This document shows positions 54,713 to 63,761 of a DNA stretch of 64,000 bases, one piece after another. The DNA is from Oscillospiraceae bacterium (GTDB lineage Bacteria > Bacillota > Clostridia > Oscillospirales > CAG-382). The translations under genes and the position numbers were made by a program. Location: positions 36,061 to 100,060 of the forward strand of contig SVTM01000005.1 of the NCBI GenBank assembly GCA_015063785.1. The letters run 5' to 3'. Below the pieces are notes generated by a model that did no database searches, was not told the origin of the DNA, and saw only the letters and a program-made list of their open reading frames with translations. The first letter of the stretch is position 1. Each line of letters starts with the position of its first letter.

Positions 54713-56677
54713 TCATACGCAGTATTCTGTTCTGTCAATAACTGTCTGTTGCAATTCGGGGGTCAGACGGTTGAAATATTCCGAATAACCGCCGATGCGA
54801 ACGATGAGATTTCCGTGTACATCGGGATTTTTGACGGCATCAATCAGATCTTCCTTGCTGACGCAGGTTATTTGCATCTGCATACCGCCATTTTTGAAAT
54901 ATCCGTTTGCCAGAGCCTTTATGGTTTTTGATGCCTGCTTTGCGCTGAGTTTTACGTTAAGAATCGGTGTTCCAGGCATTTTTTGTTGGCAAAGGCTTGA
55001 TGCGCTGTTAAGAAGTGCTGTGATACCGGATTTGTCGTTTCCGTGTATTGAACCTATCGAATCGCATAAAGGATCGCCTGCGGCTCTGCCGTCGGGGGTG
55101 CCACCAACGCACTTTCCTGCATCGGTATATGTGGTAAACTGGATCGAAGCAGGCAAAAATTTTCCGCCCGAATATGGGATTTTGCCGTCAAACAAAGAGC
55201 ACACGTCAAAGGTCAGGCGCTGTGCCATGGTGTTGGCTTCGTCGGAATCTGTGCCGTGACGGGGGATTTCCTGAAAATTCAGGAAATTGACTCCCTCGTC
55301 AAGATGCTTTAACACCTGCTCGCCGCTGAACTTGCGACCGTCAAACACGAGATGCTTTATGACAAGCAGCGAATCCAAAACGTTGATAAGTCCTGCCAGG
55401 TTGATGACACTCCAGGTATATCTTGCGCCGCCGTCATTGTAGTCCTTTTCTTTTTCAATACAATCGTCGATAAGTAGTGTACGCATCGGCTGTGGGCGGA
55501 ACTGTGCACGCGATTTTTGGCATTCACACACCTTGTCAAGCACGGCGGATATCTCCTGACGGCATTTTTCGATAAACTCTTTGTAAAACCCATCAAAACT
55601 TTCGGCGGACGGCAATTTTTCTCGCATAAAACGTTCGAAGATCAGAGCGACGTTTATGCCCGCATCCAGCGAGCCGACGTTGCTGATGCCCGTGAGCATG
55701 GTTTCGGTACATCCGCCGCCGCAAAAACGAAGTCTGTCCTCCTTTGGAATATCGGGAAAAAGGTCGTAAAGGGCTTTTTGATAACCGTCTTCGTTGTATA
55801 AGCTGGGCGAGCCTCCGCCGGCAAGGATGGAATCTATCGCCGCATCCCAGATTTCCTGCGGCATATCGGGCGTGACTCTCAATTCAAGGCTTGGCCTGCG
55901 CATTCCCTTGCAGGCTTTAAGGCATTGCAGAGTCAGTGGATTGTATTCGGGACCAAGACATCCCGACCAGCCGTTGTTTGCGTCGATATTCCAGAAAAGA
56001 CATCTGAAGGTTTCGGTCATATCCTCGCCGCGGTAAAAATCAAAAAGATCGGCGTCGAGATGGCCTATATTGTCGCAACCGTCCATGTAATATACAAAAT
56101 TCCAGCAAACCAGAGCTTCATACAGCGTTTCGGCAGGGCCAAAGGGGACTTTTTCAAGCGCTTTGCACAATTCGCTTTTGGGAGCTCTTTTTTTCAGCAG
56201 ATCAAGAGAACGCCCGTGAAAGCTTTTTATTCCGTCAAGTACGTCCAAAAGGCCCTGGCGCAGATTATCGTTTTTCATTTTTTCCACGCGCTGACGGTAG
56301 GAGGAAAGTCCTTCGCGCACGATACGGCGGAAATTCGGAAAAGAGTGGGTGTACATATTGCCGCCGACGGTATGTTCGTTGGGGACAGTGAGTTTGTAAA
56401 CGTCAATATCCTGTCTTAAGACCTGAGTTGCGATCGGATCCTGCTGCCCAAGTCCGTCCCAGTCGACTGCTACCGTGTATGAATAGTCGGGGCGTACGCA
56501 CAGACCGACGTAAAAAGGTCCGCAGGGATAAAGAGGCTCGCCGCCGTATTCGGGCAGAGGACGGTTTTCAAGATATCGCCGTGTTGCCCGTGAAAAACGG
56601 ACGAAGGGCGATGCGTTCGGCTCCTCGTAAAAACCTGCCGCATAGTATTCGTTCAATTTTTTGAATCTTTCCACCAT
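54713..56677 (-). CDS. Short glycyl radical enzyme, unknown substrate
   Basis: A 654-residue glycyl radical enzyme. The radical Gly630 sits in RIGGYSEYF near the end. The catalytic cysteine, Cys323 in CGGGCTE, is followed by Glu two residues on, as in dehydratase- and lyase-type members (diol, choline, hydroxyproline) rather than pyruvate formate-lyase. The conserved TPDGRAAGDPLCDSIGSI and a SGITALLNS segment fit the family. Members usually have 700-900 residues, so the N-terminal part is short. No radical SAM activase is nearby. The ribosome site GGAGG stands before ATG 56677. It is divergent from an AraC gene. Confidence 0.92.
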   Translation of the reverse strand: MVERFKKLNEYYAAGFYEEPNASPFVRFSRATRRYLENRPLPEYGGEPLYPCGPFYVGLCVRPDYSYTVAVDWDGLGQQDPIATQVLRQDIDVYKLTVPNEHTVGGNMYTHSFPNFRRIVREGLSSYRQRVEKMKNDNLRQGLLDVLDGIKSFHGRSLDLLKKRAPKSELCKALEKVPFGPAETLYEALVCWNFVYYMDGCDNIGHLDADLFDFYRGEDMTETFRCLFWNIDANNGWSGCLGPEYNPLTLQCLKACKGMRRPSLELRVTPDMPQEIWDAAIDSILAGGGSPSLYNEDGYQKALYDLFPDIPKEDRLRFCGGGCTETMLTGISNVGSLDAGINVALIFERFMREKLPSAESFDGFYKEFIEKCRQEISAVLDKVCECQKSRAQFRPQPMRTLLIDDCIEKEKDYNDGGARYTWSVINLAGLINVLDSLLVIKHLVFDGRKFSGEQVLKHLDEGVNFLNFQEIPRHGTDSDEANTMAQRLTFDVCSLFDGKIPYSGGKFLPASIQFTTYTDAGKCVGGTPDGRAAGDPLCDSIGSIHGNDKSGITALLNSASSLCQQKMPGTPILNVKLSAKQASKTIKALANGYFKNGGMQMQITCVSKEDLIDAVKNPDVHGNLIVRIGGYSEYFNRLTPELQQTVIDRTEYCV

Positions 56678-56704
56678 ATCACAATACCTCCGATATATTT
56701 CTAC

Positions 56705-56733
56705 TTGTATTCTAACGCGGCTTGTGGTATTAT
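56705..56733 (+). promoter_or_regulatory. Promoter of the AraC gene at 56786
   Basis: TTGTAT (56705-56710), 17 bases, TATTAT (56728-56733). The interval 56678-56785 must also hold the glycyl radical enzyme promoter, which I cannot place. Confidence 0.55.
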
Positions 56734-56785
56734 TATAGTAATATTATTCCTGACTTCGAGTAAAAACGTTTCAAAAGGAGATTTT

Positions 56786-57652
56786 ATGGATATACCAAAA
56801 CTAAATATCGCCGTTGAAAAAGCGCATTGGAGCCACGCCGACAACTTTGAGGGCGGCGAATGCGAATATATAAAATCCTTTGTTCACCGAAATTATACAA
56901 TAGGATATCACACTCACAGTTTTTATGAACTCAATATTGTTCTGGGCGGCGAAGGGTGTCACTATATCAGACAAATGTCGTGCCTTGCAAAGCCCGGATG
57001 CGTTTTTCTAATCCCTCCGCACGTACAGCACGGATATATAAACAAGAGCGGTCTTGATGTTTATCACATGTTGATACACAGGGATTTTATTGACGATTGC
57101 TTTGCGGAATTTAAAAACACAGAAGGCTTCTTCCTTTTGTTTGAAACAGAGCCGTATCTGCGTGCGCACTATAACGAGAATATGTTTCTCACCCTGTCGC
57201 AAGGGGAGCTTGCGCAGATAAAGCAGGATATCGACGTGATAAACGAATGCGAGGCTTTGCACAACGCCAACCTTTTTATCAACGCCATCGCAAAAAAGAT
57301 ATTGTGCCAGCTTTGCCTTCTTATCACAAAGCAATCGGGTATTGCAGGCGATCATCTGCAGGCAAAAAAGGAATTGATAGGGGTTGCCGATTGTCTGAAT
57401 TACATCCATCAGAATTTCGGCGAAAAGCTGCCCGTTTCCGAGCTTGCGGACAAGCTTCATATGTCCCGTTCAACTTTTATACGGCAATTCACAAAGATCT
57501 GCGGATGCTCCCCCCACGAATATATTCAGCAGTACCGCATAAAAAAGGCAAGGGAATATCTGAAAGATCCCACAAAAACGGCATCGTTTGTGGCGCAGGA
57601 ATGCGGTTTTTACGATGCATCCCACATGAGAAAATATTTGTCGGCAGAATGA
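56786..57652 (+). CDS. AraC-family regulator divergent from the glycyl radical enzyme
   Basis: A 288-residue regulator. The N-terminal cupin has HTHSFYELNIVLGGEG and FLIPPHVQHGY. The C-terminal double helix-turn-helix (LPVSELADKLHMSRSTFIRQ; ASFVAQECGFYDASHMRKYL) is complete. It probably senses the substrate of the glycyl radical enzyme or a related metabolite. ATG 56786 follows AAAGGAG; the longer frame from 56705 begins in the -35 box. Confidence 0.9.
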   Translation: MDIPKLNIAVEKAHWSHADNFEGGECEYIKSFVHRNYTIGYHTHSFYELNIVLGGEGCHYIRQMSCLAKPGCVFLIPPHVQHGYINKSGLDVYHMLIHRDFIDDCFAEFKNTEGFFLLFETEPYLRAHYNENMFLTLSQGELAQIKQDIDVINECEALHNANLFINAIAKKILCQLCLLITKQSGIAGDHLQAKKELIGVADCLNYIHQNFGEKLPVSELADKLHMSRSTFIRQFTKICGCSPHEYIQQYRIKKAREYLKDPTKTASFVAQECGFYDASHMRKYLSAE

Positions 57653-57656
57653 AGGC

Positions 57657-57701
57657 AAAAGAGCGTACCCGTTTTTGTTTAAAACGGGTACGCTCTTTTT
57701 T
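57657..57701 (+). terminator. Terminator after the AraC gene
   Basis: A long stem, AAAAGAGCGTACCCGTTTT paired with AAAACGGGTACGCTCTTTT, followed by T. Very stable. Confidence 0.95.
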
Positions 57702-57770
57702 CTTGCAGACAATGAGATCGGATATTTCTTCAAATTGCAAAGCTTTGCCTCAAATCTCTGTTGGCAAAAT

Positions 57771-57815
57771 TTTCAGGCGGGTTGCCCAGACACAAGGAAA
57801 ATTGCCCCGTCCCCA
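57771..57815. repeat. REP-like remnant sharing a 14-mer with spoIVB tail 1
   Basis: GACACAAGGAAAAT at 57789-57802 recurs exactly at 62054-62067. The minus strand reads GGGGACGGGGCAATTTTCC before TTGTGTC, a pattern I associate with REP-type repeats in Firmicutes, which is inference. The rest of the 57702-57870 gap shows no gene. Confidence 0.4.
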
Positions 57816-57870
57816 AACTGTTCGCAAGTATTTCTTGTTGCGGTGGGGGATTTTGCGTTGTGATTGTGTA

Positions 57871-60642
57871 TTATTCAAAAGCTTCGCAGAGGGGGCTCAT
57901 ATTTTCATCCCAAAGCATAACTTTTATTTTTGCGTGATTGGCAAACTCCTCAAAGGTATAGTAATCTGCTTTTCCTCTATTCAAAAACAAGGGAACGGTA
58001 TTGACTTTTTCAAGTCTTCCGTATTCATCATAGCCTGCAATATAAACAATGTAGTTTCCCGCCTCGGGGCAGCACACTGTGATAACCCCAAAATCGTTGC
58101 TGCAGTCTGAGATATCAAAGTCTTCAACCTCGGTTACGTTGAAATGCGTGAATCCTGCCAGATATGAGCCGGTTGAATTGTGTGCATAAACGTAAATGCT
58201 ATAATCACGCATCTCGTATCTCGCGTTGTTTATGACAAGAGTTGCTGTACTTTCACCGGTTTCGCTGTCGGTTTCAAATCTTGTGCCAAATGCCGATTCC
58301 GAAAAGATATTCTTCATTTCGTCTTGGTCATATGCAACGGCTGTGCCGTCCTCATCGAGCTTTTCAAATCTCCACTCAACATCTGTCATATTTTTTGCTT
58401 TAAATGTAAAGGTCAGATCTTCGCCGTCAATACATTCCTGCGATTCAAGATTCTGTGTGATTTCGGGCTTTATTACCTTGAGTGTAAAAGCAACGGTGTT
58501 TTTGGAATTGAACGAAACCTTACCAAGCGCATTTTTCATCTCATATCCCACAGACATACTTCTTGCTGCCGACTCGGGTACATCCTTGAATGTAACGGTT
58601 GTTTTGTAAATGCCTGAGGGCATTATTTTATGTGACTGAACATATTCACAACCGGTTTCTTCGGCATATTCTTTGAGATTATAGAAATCGGTATTACTGC
58701 CCTGCTTTACCTGCACGATCCAGTCAACATTTTCCGCATAATCTGCCCACAGGGTAAAGGTTGCATCTCCGCCCGCTTCAAATTCTCCGCCGCTAAAGGA
58801 CAAAACCTGCGGCAGATCGCCAAATGTTGTTGTGGCATATTTCGAATTTGTCTTTGAACCGTCAGTACCTGTGATCTCACAGTAAAACTGTGCATTTGAT
58901 ACACCGTCTGCCGTCACCGTCAAGCAAGGAGTTGTTTCGCCCTGTATCTGTCCTTCGTCAAACAACATAGATATAAACTGTTGGGTAAGAGGAATTTTTT
59001 GTCCTGCCGCAACAACATACCATTGATATGCCGCAGCATGGTCGGCTGTAACGGAAAGCTTTGCATATTCACCGGGTTTTACCGTAGTTGACTTCGGCTG
59101 AGTAGTAATAACAGCCGCCTGGGGCTCCGGAAGCACGGTTACCTCATAAGTCTTGTTAAATGTGCTTACGTGTGCACTGCGGATTACGGAAATATTCACA
59201 TCTATTGTAACTCCGTTGGGATAATCTGCATAATTAACAATACCGTCTTCAATTATCCGGTTGGTTCCGTCTTCGCGGCGGGTTACGTTTGTTCTTACTT
59301 CAAATTCCCCTTCCATATAATCGGGAATACTGTATATCACCTCAAATGTTTCGGTCATAGATGTATCACGAACCAGTTGCGTAACCTTGGATTCGGGATC
59401 GGGCGTCGGGTAAAATTCGGTAGAAAGGAGCGAAGTACTTACAACCGTCAATCTCAGATGGCTGGTATTTACATCCTCAAGAGTACATTTAGACAGATTC
59501 AGTTGCTTTGTTTGATCAGAATCGACAATTTTCATATCAACTAAAGCAAAAGGAGAAATAAGGCTTGAAAACGGTCTTTCCAAAAGCTCAGAGAATGGAT
59601 CTCCAAATGTGCCGCTTAAACCGGAAACAGCAATACCGCTTCTTCCTATATATCCGATTGCACCGTCGAAAATTCCACCGTTAATTTTCGGGAAAGTGAG
59701 CTTATCAATTTCCGCACCGCTATATCCATTATAGGTATGCATATCCGTATAAGCACTATGGAAATGATGTATTGCATAACCGTCGGAGGCAAAAACACCG
59801 CCGTTTATCACAAGGTCAGTAGGACGGGACTGCAATTGTGCGACACCATCGGTACAGCATGTTCCAAATGCGCTTAGCTCACGCTGATTAAGTCCCTTCA
59901 TTCCCAACTCATCACCAAGCTCAGCTCCTGCATCCGTACCAAGAGACCTTGCAGCAAAAATGCCGCCGTTAATCTCAACGTGTCCCACGCTGTCAGCTAT
60001 TACGGCACCACGATAATTGGTGACAATGTTGTTTGTTCCGTTGCTGTTCAGGTTTACAATCCGTGACTTCAACTGAAAAAGCCCGTCATCAATGATAAGC
60101 TTGCAAATCGGTTCAGGGCAAAGAATGTATGGAACAGTATTTCTGTTGACAGAAGATTCTCTCACCAAAAGAGCAGCTATCTGAGTATCAGAATGGCGGT
60201 AAGCATCCATAAATATTCCACCGCCTCCAACAGAGTCGGTTATTCGTAATACCGATCCTACTTCGTTGTTGATACGGCTCATCTCGATTGAAATAAAATT
60301 CCCGTTTTTATTTTTGTCTTCGGGATTGATATCCGTACACGAAAGAACATGACCGTTGAAATCAAACGTAACATAACCGCACATCTGTACTGAACGACTC
60401 TCAACTTCATAAAAATCTGTTGAAGTGGTCAAATCCATATGAAGATCCTTATTAAGCTTCATTATGTAATGCGTATCAGGGTTATCAGACCACCAGACAT
60501 TATACCGGAAAGCTTCGTAAAAATCTCTCCACGATGAAATATAGATTACCTTGTAGTCTACATTTTCGGTGGATGCATACACAGCAGGAAATAAATTGAA
60601 CATGATAACAAAACAAAGCAATATTCCGATTATTCTTTTCAT
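57871..60642 (-). CDS. Large secreted protein: beta-helix then Ig-like domains
   Basis: A 923-residue exported protein, family not recognised. A signal peptide (residues 1-24, MKRIIGILLCFVIMFNLFPA then VYA-ST) is clear. Residues 40-350 contain repeated short beta segments (LIIDDGLF, VEINGGIF, LVINGGVF, PKINGGIF), one per turn, which indicates a parallel beta-helix resembling surface adhesins and pectin-binding proteins. Residues 480-880 look like three to four Ig-like domains. No LPXTG, dockerin or SLH ending is seen. It is 65 bases downstream of another secreted gene and probably co-transcribed with it. Confidence 0.82.
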   Translation of the reverse strand: MKRIIGILLCFVIMFNLFPAVYASTENVDYKVIYISSWRDFYEAFRYNVWWSDNPDTHYIMKLNKDLHMDLTTSTDFYEVESRSVQMCGYVTFDFNGHVLSCTDINPEDKNKNGNFISIEMSRINNEVGSVLRITDSVGGGGIFMDAYRHSDTQIAALLVRESSVNRNTVPYILCPEPICKLIIDDGLFQLKSRIVNLNSNGTNNIVTNYRGAVIADSVGHVEINGGIFAARSLGTDAGAELGDELGMKGLNQRELSAFGTCCTDGVAQLQSRPTDLVINGGVFASDGYAIHHFHSAYTDMHTYNGYSGAEIDKLTFPKINGGIFDGAIGYIGRSGIAVSGLSGTFGDPFSELLERPFSSLISPFALVDMKIVDSDQTKQLNLSKCTLEDVNTSHLRLTVVSTSLLSTEFYPTPDPESKVTQLVRDTSMTETFEVIYSIPDYMEGEFEVRTNVTRREDGTNRIIEDGIVNYADYPNGVTIDVNISVIRSAHVSTFNKTYEVTVLPEPQAAVITTQPKSTTVKPGEYAKLSVTADHAAAYQWYVVAAGQKIPLTQQFISMLFDEGQIQGETTPCLTVTADGVSNAQFYCEITGTDGSKTNSKYATTTFGDLPQVLSFSGGEFEAGGDATFTLWADYAENVDWIVQVKQGSNTDFYNLKEYAEETGCEYVQSHKIMPSGIYKTTVTFKDVPESAARSMSVGYEMKNALGKVSFNSKNTVAFTLKVIKPEITQNLESQECIDGEDLTFTFKAKNMTDVEWRFEKLDEDGTAVAYDQDEMKNIFSESAFGTRFETDSETGESTATLVINNARYEMRDYSIYVYAHNSTGSYLAGFTHFNVTEVEDFDISDCSNDFGVITVCCPEAGNYIVYIAGYDEYGRLEKVNTVPLFLNRGKADYYTFEEFANHAKIKVMLWDENMSPLCEAFE

Positions 60643-60707
60643 ATTGGTACCCTCCTTTCAGGGTTTACATTTATCTGTTTGTCATTTTTGTCAAATTAAA
60701 TATGTTT

Positions 60708-61667
60708 TTATTTTGCCGGGTACTTTTCGGGATCCATGACAGACAAGATCCTGTCATACAGATAGTTTTTTTCTTCGGCGGTTGTTCTTGAGTCGTCGTA
60801 GCAAAGCTCAGCAACCGTAAAAACACTTACATTTTGAGATTGCATACCGTATTCGGTCACACTTTCACCGTCTTTTTTGTAGGTGATATAGGGTACCGCG
60901 GTGTACTCTTCGGCATAGTGTGTTTCGTCTATCTGCAGCACACATACCGTGAAGTATACATACTCGTCGGTAATCTTGAAAAGATTTACGGCAGGTGCCG
61001 TTTTTGCCTTCTTTGTTTTTCCGTCAATGACGGTGACAAAATCTTTTACGAGCTTTTCGTCACCAAGATATTTCTTTGGCAATACAACGCTTCCGAAACC
61101 AAGATCCGTATCCGATGGAGACTGGGGCTGCTCAAGAGTTTCATAAACCGATTTCGGAATAGAGAAAACAAATCTCAGGCCCTGCTCACCGTTCATTTTT
61201 ATCTGTGCGCCTTCAAAGGTCATGCAGGTGGGTGTATTGTATTCAACTGCTTTTACATCGGGAGTGGAGCTGCCCGATGCACCCATTTTGAGATATAAAG
61301 TTTTGCCTTCGATATCTGAAGTCCCGAGGGCGTTTTCTATTCTTGAGCGCTCTATCAAAAATTCGTATTCGCCGCAAGGCTCGTCGATCTGATCTATGTA
61401 GATGATGCTTTTTTCAAAACCATCCGTGTCCGATATGTCTTTGCCGAGAAGCAAAAGAGACACGCTTCTGGTCTTTTCGGGAACGGTGTATTTTATTCTG
61501 GTTATGACCGTGTGTTTATCACGTTCACCGAATATGTCTGAGTATTCTTCAAATTCAACCGAGTCGATCGTGACAACGGCATCATCCACCGCAAGACACG
61601 GAACCACAGACACAAGCAGCAGTATCAGCATTGCTGCAAAACTGAGATAACGATAAAATGTCTTCAT
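60708..61667 (-). CDS. Secreted protein of unknown function
   Basis: A 319-residue exported protein with a signal peptide (residues 1-27, cleaved near CLA-VD). The middle and C-terminal part includes QGLRFVFSIPKSVYETL, FGSVVLPKKYLG and TAVPYITYKKDG, a pattern I recall from large secreted proteins of Clostridia but cannot name. No enzyme motif is evident. It is the first gene of a two-gene unit with the 923-residue protein. Its promoter is at 61771-61799. Confidence 0.78.
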   Translation of the reverse strand: MKTFYRYLSFAAMLILLLVSVVPCLAVDDAVVTIDSVEFEEYSDIFGERDKHTVITRIKYTVPEKTRSVSLLLLGKDISDTDGFEKSIIYIDQIDEPCGEYEFLIERSRIENALGTSDIEGKTLYLKMGASGSSTPDVKAVEYNTPTCMTFEGAQIKMNGEQGLRFVFSIPKSVYETLEQPQSPSDTDLGFGSVVLPKKYLGDEKLVKDFVTVIDGKTKKAKTAPAVNLFKITDEYVYFTVCVLQIDETHYAEEYTAVPYITYKKDGESVTEYGMQSQNVSVFTVAELCYDDSRTTAEEKNYLYDRILSVMDPEKYPAK

Positions 61668-61770
61668 TCAAATCACTCCTTAATGTTGTTTTGGGGCTTG
61701 AGCATATGTATTACCGAACCATATCCGAAAAGTATGGAATGTTCGGCCCGAATATTTGTAATGTAACTTT

Positions 61771-61799
61771 ATTGTAACGCCGTTTTCATATTTTTTCAA
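61771..61799 (-). promoter_or_regulatory. Promoter of the secreted-protein operon
   Basis: Minus strand: TTGAAA (61794-61799), 17 bases, TACAAT (61771-61776). The leader would be about 100 bases. I see no riboswitch motif in it. Confidence 0.7.
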
Positions 61800-61843
61800 G
61801 GGTTTTATGATGAAAATTACTTATATCGTCACTTTGTGAATAA

Positions 61844-61881
61844 AATTTAAAAAAAGCAGACCTTTTTCCCAAAGGTCTGCT
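61844..61881 (-). terminator. Minus-strand terminator beyond spoIVB tail 1
   Basis: AGCAGACCTTT (61855-61865) and AAAGGTCTGCT (61871-61881), followed on the minus strand by a long T-run. Confidence 0.92.
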
Positions 61882-61888
61882 CAGACTG

Positions 61889-61923
61889 AAATGCTCACCT
61901 ATATTAAATATAAGTGAGCATTT
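61889..61923. terminator. Stem-loop at the end of spoIVB tail 1
   Basis: AAATGCTCAC (61889-61898) pairs with GTGAGCATTT (61914-61923), with inner TATATT/ATATA pairing. It stands 4 bases from the tail's stop codon and is homologous to the stem at 63727-63758. Confidence 0.85.
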
Positions 61924-61926
61924 TTA

Positions 61927-62058
61927 TTATTTAATTTTCTCCGCTTTGATGAGCATATTTTCTATAAAAATCCCGTAACCACGTGTAGGATCGTTAACGA
62001 ATACATGAGTTACTGCACCAACAAGCTTGCCGTTCTGGATTATCGGCGAACCCGACAC
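61927..62058 (-). pseudogene. spoIVB 3' fragment, copy 1
   Basis: The last 44 codons of a SpoIVB-type S55 serine peptidase, without the rest. The frame reads VSGSPIIQ around the active-site Ser, then [18 protein letters not shown] and ENML, ending in AEKIK and a stop. SpoIVB is the intermembrane sporulation signalling protease, which normally exceeds 400 residues. The upstream frame in this copy runs on to MWQATKQ but is unrelated. The bases TTGTTGTCCC (minus strand, 62074-62083) precede it by 15 bases, as in copy 2. It lies directly after the SDR stop codon on the same strand. Confidence 0.85.
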
Positions 62059-62092
62059 AAGGAAAATCGGCGTGGGACAACAAAAAATATGC

Positions 62093-62806
62093 TTACATTT
62101 GTTTTCGGCAACCGTCGACAAGGTAATTCTGGCCCGAAATATAGCTTGCTTCGTTGCTTGCCACAAACAAAATCACATTTGCAATTTCATCATAGGTGGC
62201 GGCGCGGCCCACAAACGAAAAATCTTTCATGGCGTCGCTTCCGTCGGGAGCTACGCTTCCGGGCGAAACGCAATTTACGGTGATACCTTTGTCGGACACA
62301 GCTTTTGCAAGCGCTTTTGTAAAGGATATAACCGCACCCTTTGACATGGAATAATCAACAAACCAGCTGAGACCGTAAACACCCGCAACCGAGCCGATGT
62401 TTACAATTCTGCCATAGCCGTTTTCGATCATGGACGGCAAAACCGCATGCGACAAATACATGGTGCCCAAAATATTAACGTCTATTACTTTCTTCCACTG
62501 CTCTGAAGAAGTGCTTGCAAAATCGGAAGCAGGGAATACCGCTGCATTGTTTATAAGAATATCTGTTTTTCCGAATTTTTCAGCCGCCTTTGCAATCGCG
62601 TTTCGTGCGGCGGCCTCATCAGATACGTCAAAATTTATTGCCATAAAGTTTTCTGTATATTTTTTTATCTCTCCGCAGGTTTCGGAAAGATCCGAAATGT
62701 CCGAAACAACAACATTTGCCCCGTTTTTTGCAAAGCCTATGGCTGTCGCTCTTCCGATACCCTTGGCGGCACCTGTTACAAAAGCTGTTTTACCTGTAAA
62801 ATCCAT
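62093..62806 (-). CDS. Short-chain dehydrogenase/reductase
   Basis: A 237-residue NAD(P)-dependent oxidoreductase. The cofactor motif is [10 protein letters not shown] (residues 10-19), with DILINNAAV in the middle and the catalytic Tyr-Lys in YSMSK (about residues 149-153). The C-terminal [11 protein letters not shown] matches 3-oxoacyl-ACP reductase and sugar or alcohol dehydrogenase types. Substrate unknown. It is divergent from an AraC regulator at 62957 and lies between the two spoIVB tails. The ribosome site is AAGGAGG before ATG 62806. Confidence 0.93.
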   Translation of the reverse strand: MDFTGKTAFVTGAAKGIGRATAIGFAKNGANVVVSDISDLSETCGEIKKYTENFMAINFDVSDEAAARNAIAKAAEKFGKTDILINNAAVFPASDFASTSSEQWKKVIDVNILGTMYLSHAVLPSMIENGYGRIVNIGSVAGVYGLSWFVDYSMSKGAVISFTKALAKAVSDKGITVNCVSPGSVAPDGSDAMKDFSFVGRAATYDEIANVILFVASNEASYISGQNYLVDGCRKQM

Positions 62807-62834
62807 AGTATCAACCTCCTTGTTTTATAAATAC

Positions 62835-62935
62835 AGTATACCACTTAAAAACCATTGTTTAAATGACTGAAAATACATTTAATTTAGCCGAAAATGTACA
62901 AAGCGTTTGACAAAACCGCGTGTTTTATATACAAT
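62835..62935. promoter_or_regulatory. Divergent promoters and inverted repeat between SDR and AraC
   Basis: + strand: TTGACA (62907-62912), 17 bases, TACAAT (62930-62935). Minus strand: TTTAAA (62858-62863), 17 bases, TATACT (62835-62840). An inverted repeat TTAAATG (62859-62865) and CATTTAA (62876-62882) overlaps the SDR -35, a candidate operator. Confidence 0.7.
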
Positions 62936-62956
62936 ATAAAAAGCGGAGGTGAAATT

Positions 62957-63712
62957 ATGGACGAAGAAGCTTTTGTTATTACCGAGTTTTTATCGATAAG
63001 TAAGCCGATAAACCATCAGGGAATAAGTTTTTATATTAACAAACGAGAAAGCTCTGCTTTGATTTTTCCTATACACGGGGAAATCGAATTTTCGTGGGAA
63101 ACGGGAAAGGTGATTGCCGATGCCGACCACCCCGTTTTTATTCAGGAGGGCATGAGTTACTTAAACTCGTGCATGGAAAATGCACAAAGCATAATGATAA
63201 ACATCAAAGCAAAAAGCAACAAAGAAAAGATTTTTTGGCTTTTACCGCCCGACAGAGAGCATTTGCAAAAATGTTATGACGAAATAATAGTTCTGAATGC
63301 AAATCCTACGGCAAGAAAAAGATCCAGAATATTTGAAAAAATATATCAACTGCTCGGGGAATGTTTCCCGTATGAACCCGGAGACAACAACTCGTTATTG
63401 TCCCCCGCGCTTGAAACAATTGAAAAATTTTATAACAAAAGTGACCTGACTCTTGATTTCCTGGCTGAAAGCTGTAACATAAGCAAATCGTATATTCACA
63501 AACTTTTCAGAAAAGAGTTTGGAATGACTCCTTTTCAATATATTACAAGAATACGCATGAATCAGGCGAAAACTTTGCTGCTCGAGATGTTTCCTGTGGG
63601 GGAAGTTGCTCTTATGGTGGGATATTCCGACATTTATCAGTTTAGCAGGGCATTTAAACGATTTTATAAAATTTCTCCTGACAAATTCAGATTCTCAAGA
63701 AAACCAATATGA
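62957..63712 (+). CDS. AraC-family regulator between the spoIVB tails
   Basis: A 251-residue regulator with a C-terminal double helix-turn-helix (LTLDFLAESCNISKSYIHKL; GEVALMVGYSDIYQFSRAFK) and a cupin-like N-terminus lacking strong His pairs. ATG 62957 follows GGAGGTG; the longer frame from 62894 starts upstream of the promoter's -35. It probably controls the divergent SDR. Confidence 0.9.
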   Translation: MDEEAFVITEFLSISKPINHQGISFYINKRESSALIFPIHGEIEFSWETGKVIADADHPVFIQEGMSYLNSCMENAQSIMINIKAKSNKEKIFWLLPPDREHLQKCYDEIIVLNANPTARKRSRIFEKIYQLLGECFPYEPGDNNSLLSPALETIEKFYNKSDLTLDFLAESCNISKSYIHKLFRKEFGMTPFQYITRIRMNQAKTLLLEMFPVGEVALMVGYSDIYQFSRAFKRFYKISPDKFRFSRKPI

Positions 63713-63726
63713 TGCTTGTCCATCAA

Positions 63727-63758
63727 AAACGCTCGTCTAAATCTATAGACGAGCGTTT
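63727..63758. terminator. Terminator after AraC and at the end of spoIVB tail 2
   Basis: AAACGCTCGTCTA (63727-63739) pairs with TAGACGAGCGTTT (63746-63758), A-rich on the left, so a T-run follows on the minus strand. It is homologous to 61889-61923 and likewise 4 bases from the tail's stop. Confidence 0.92.
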
Positions 63759-63761
63759 CTC

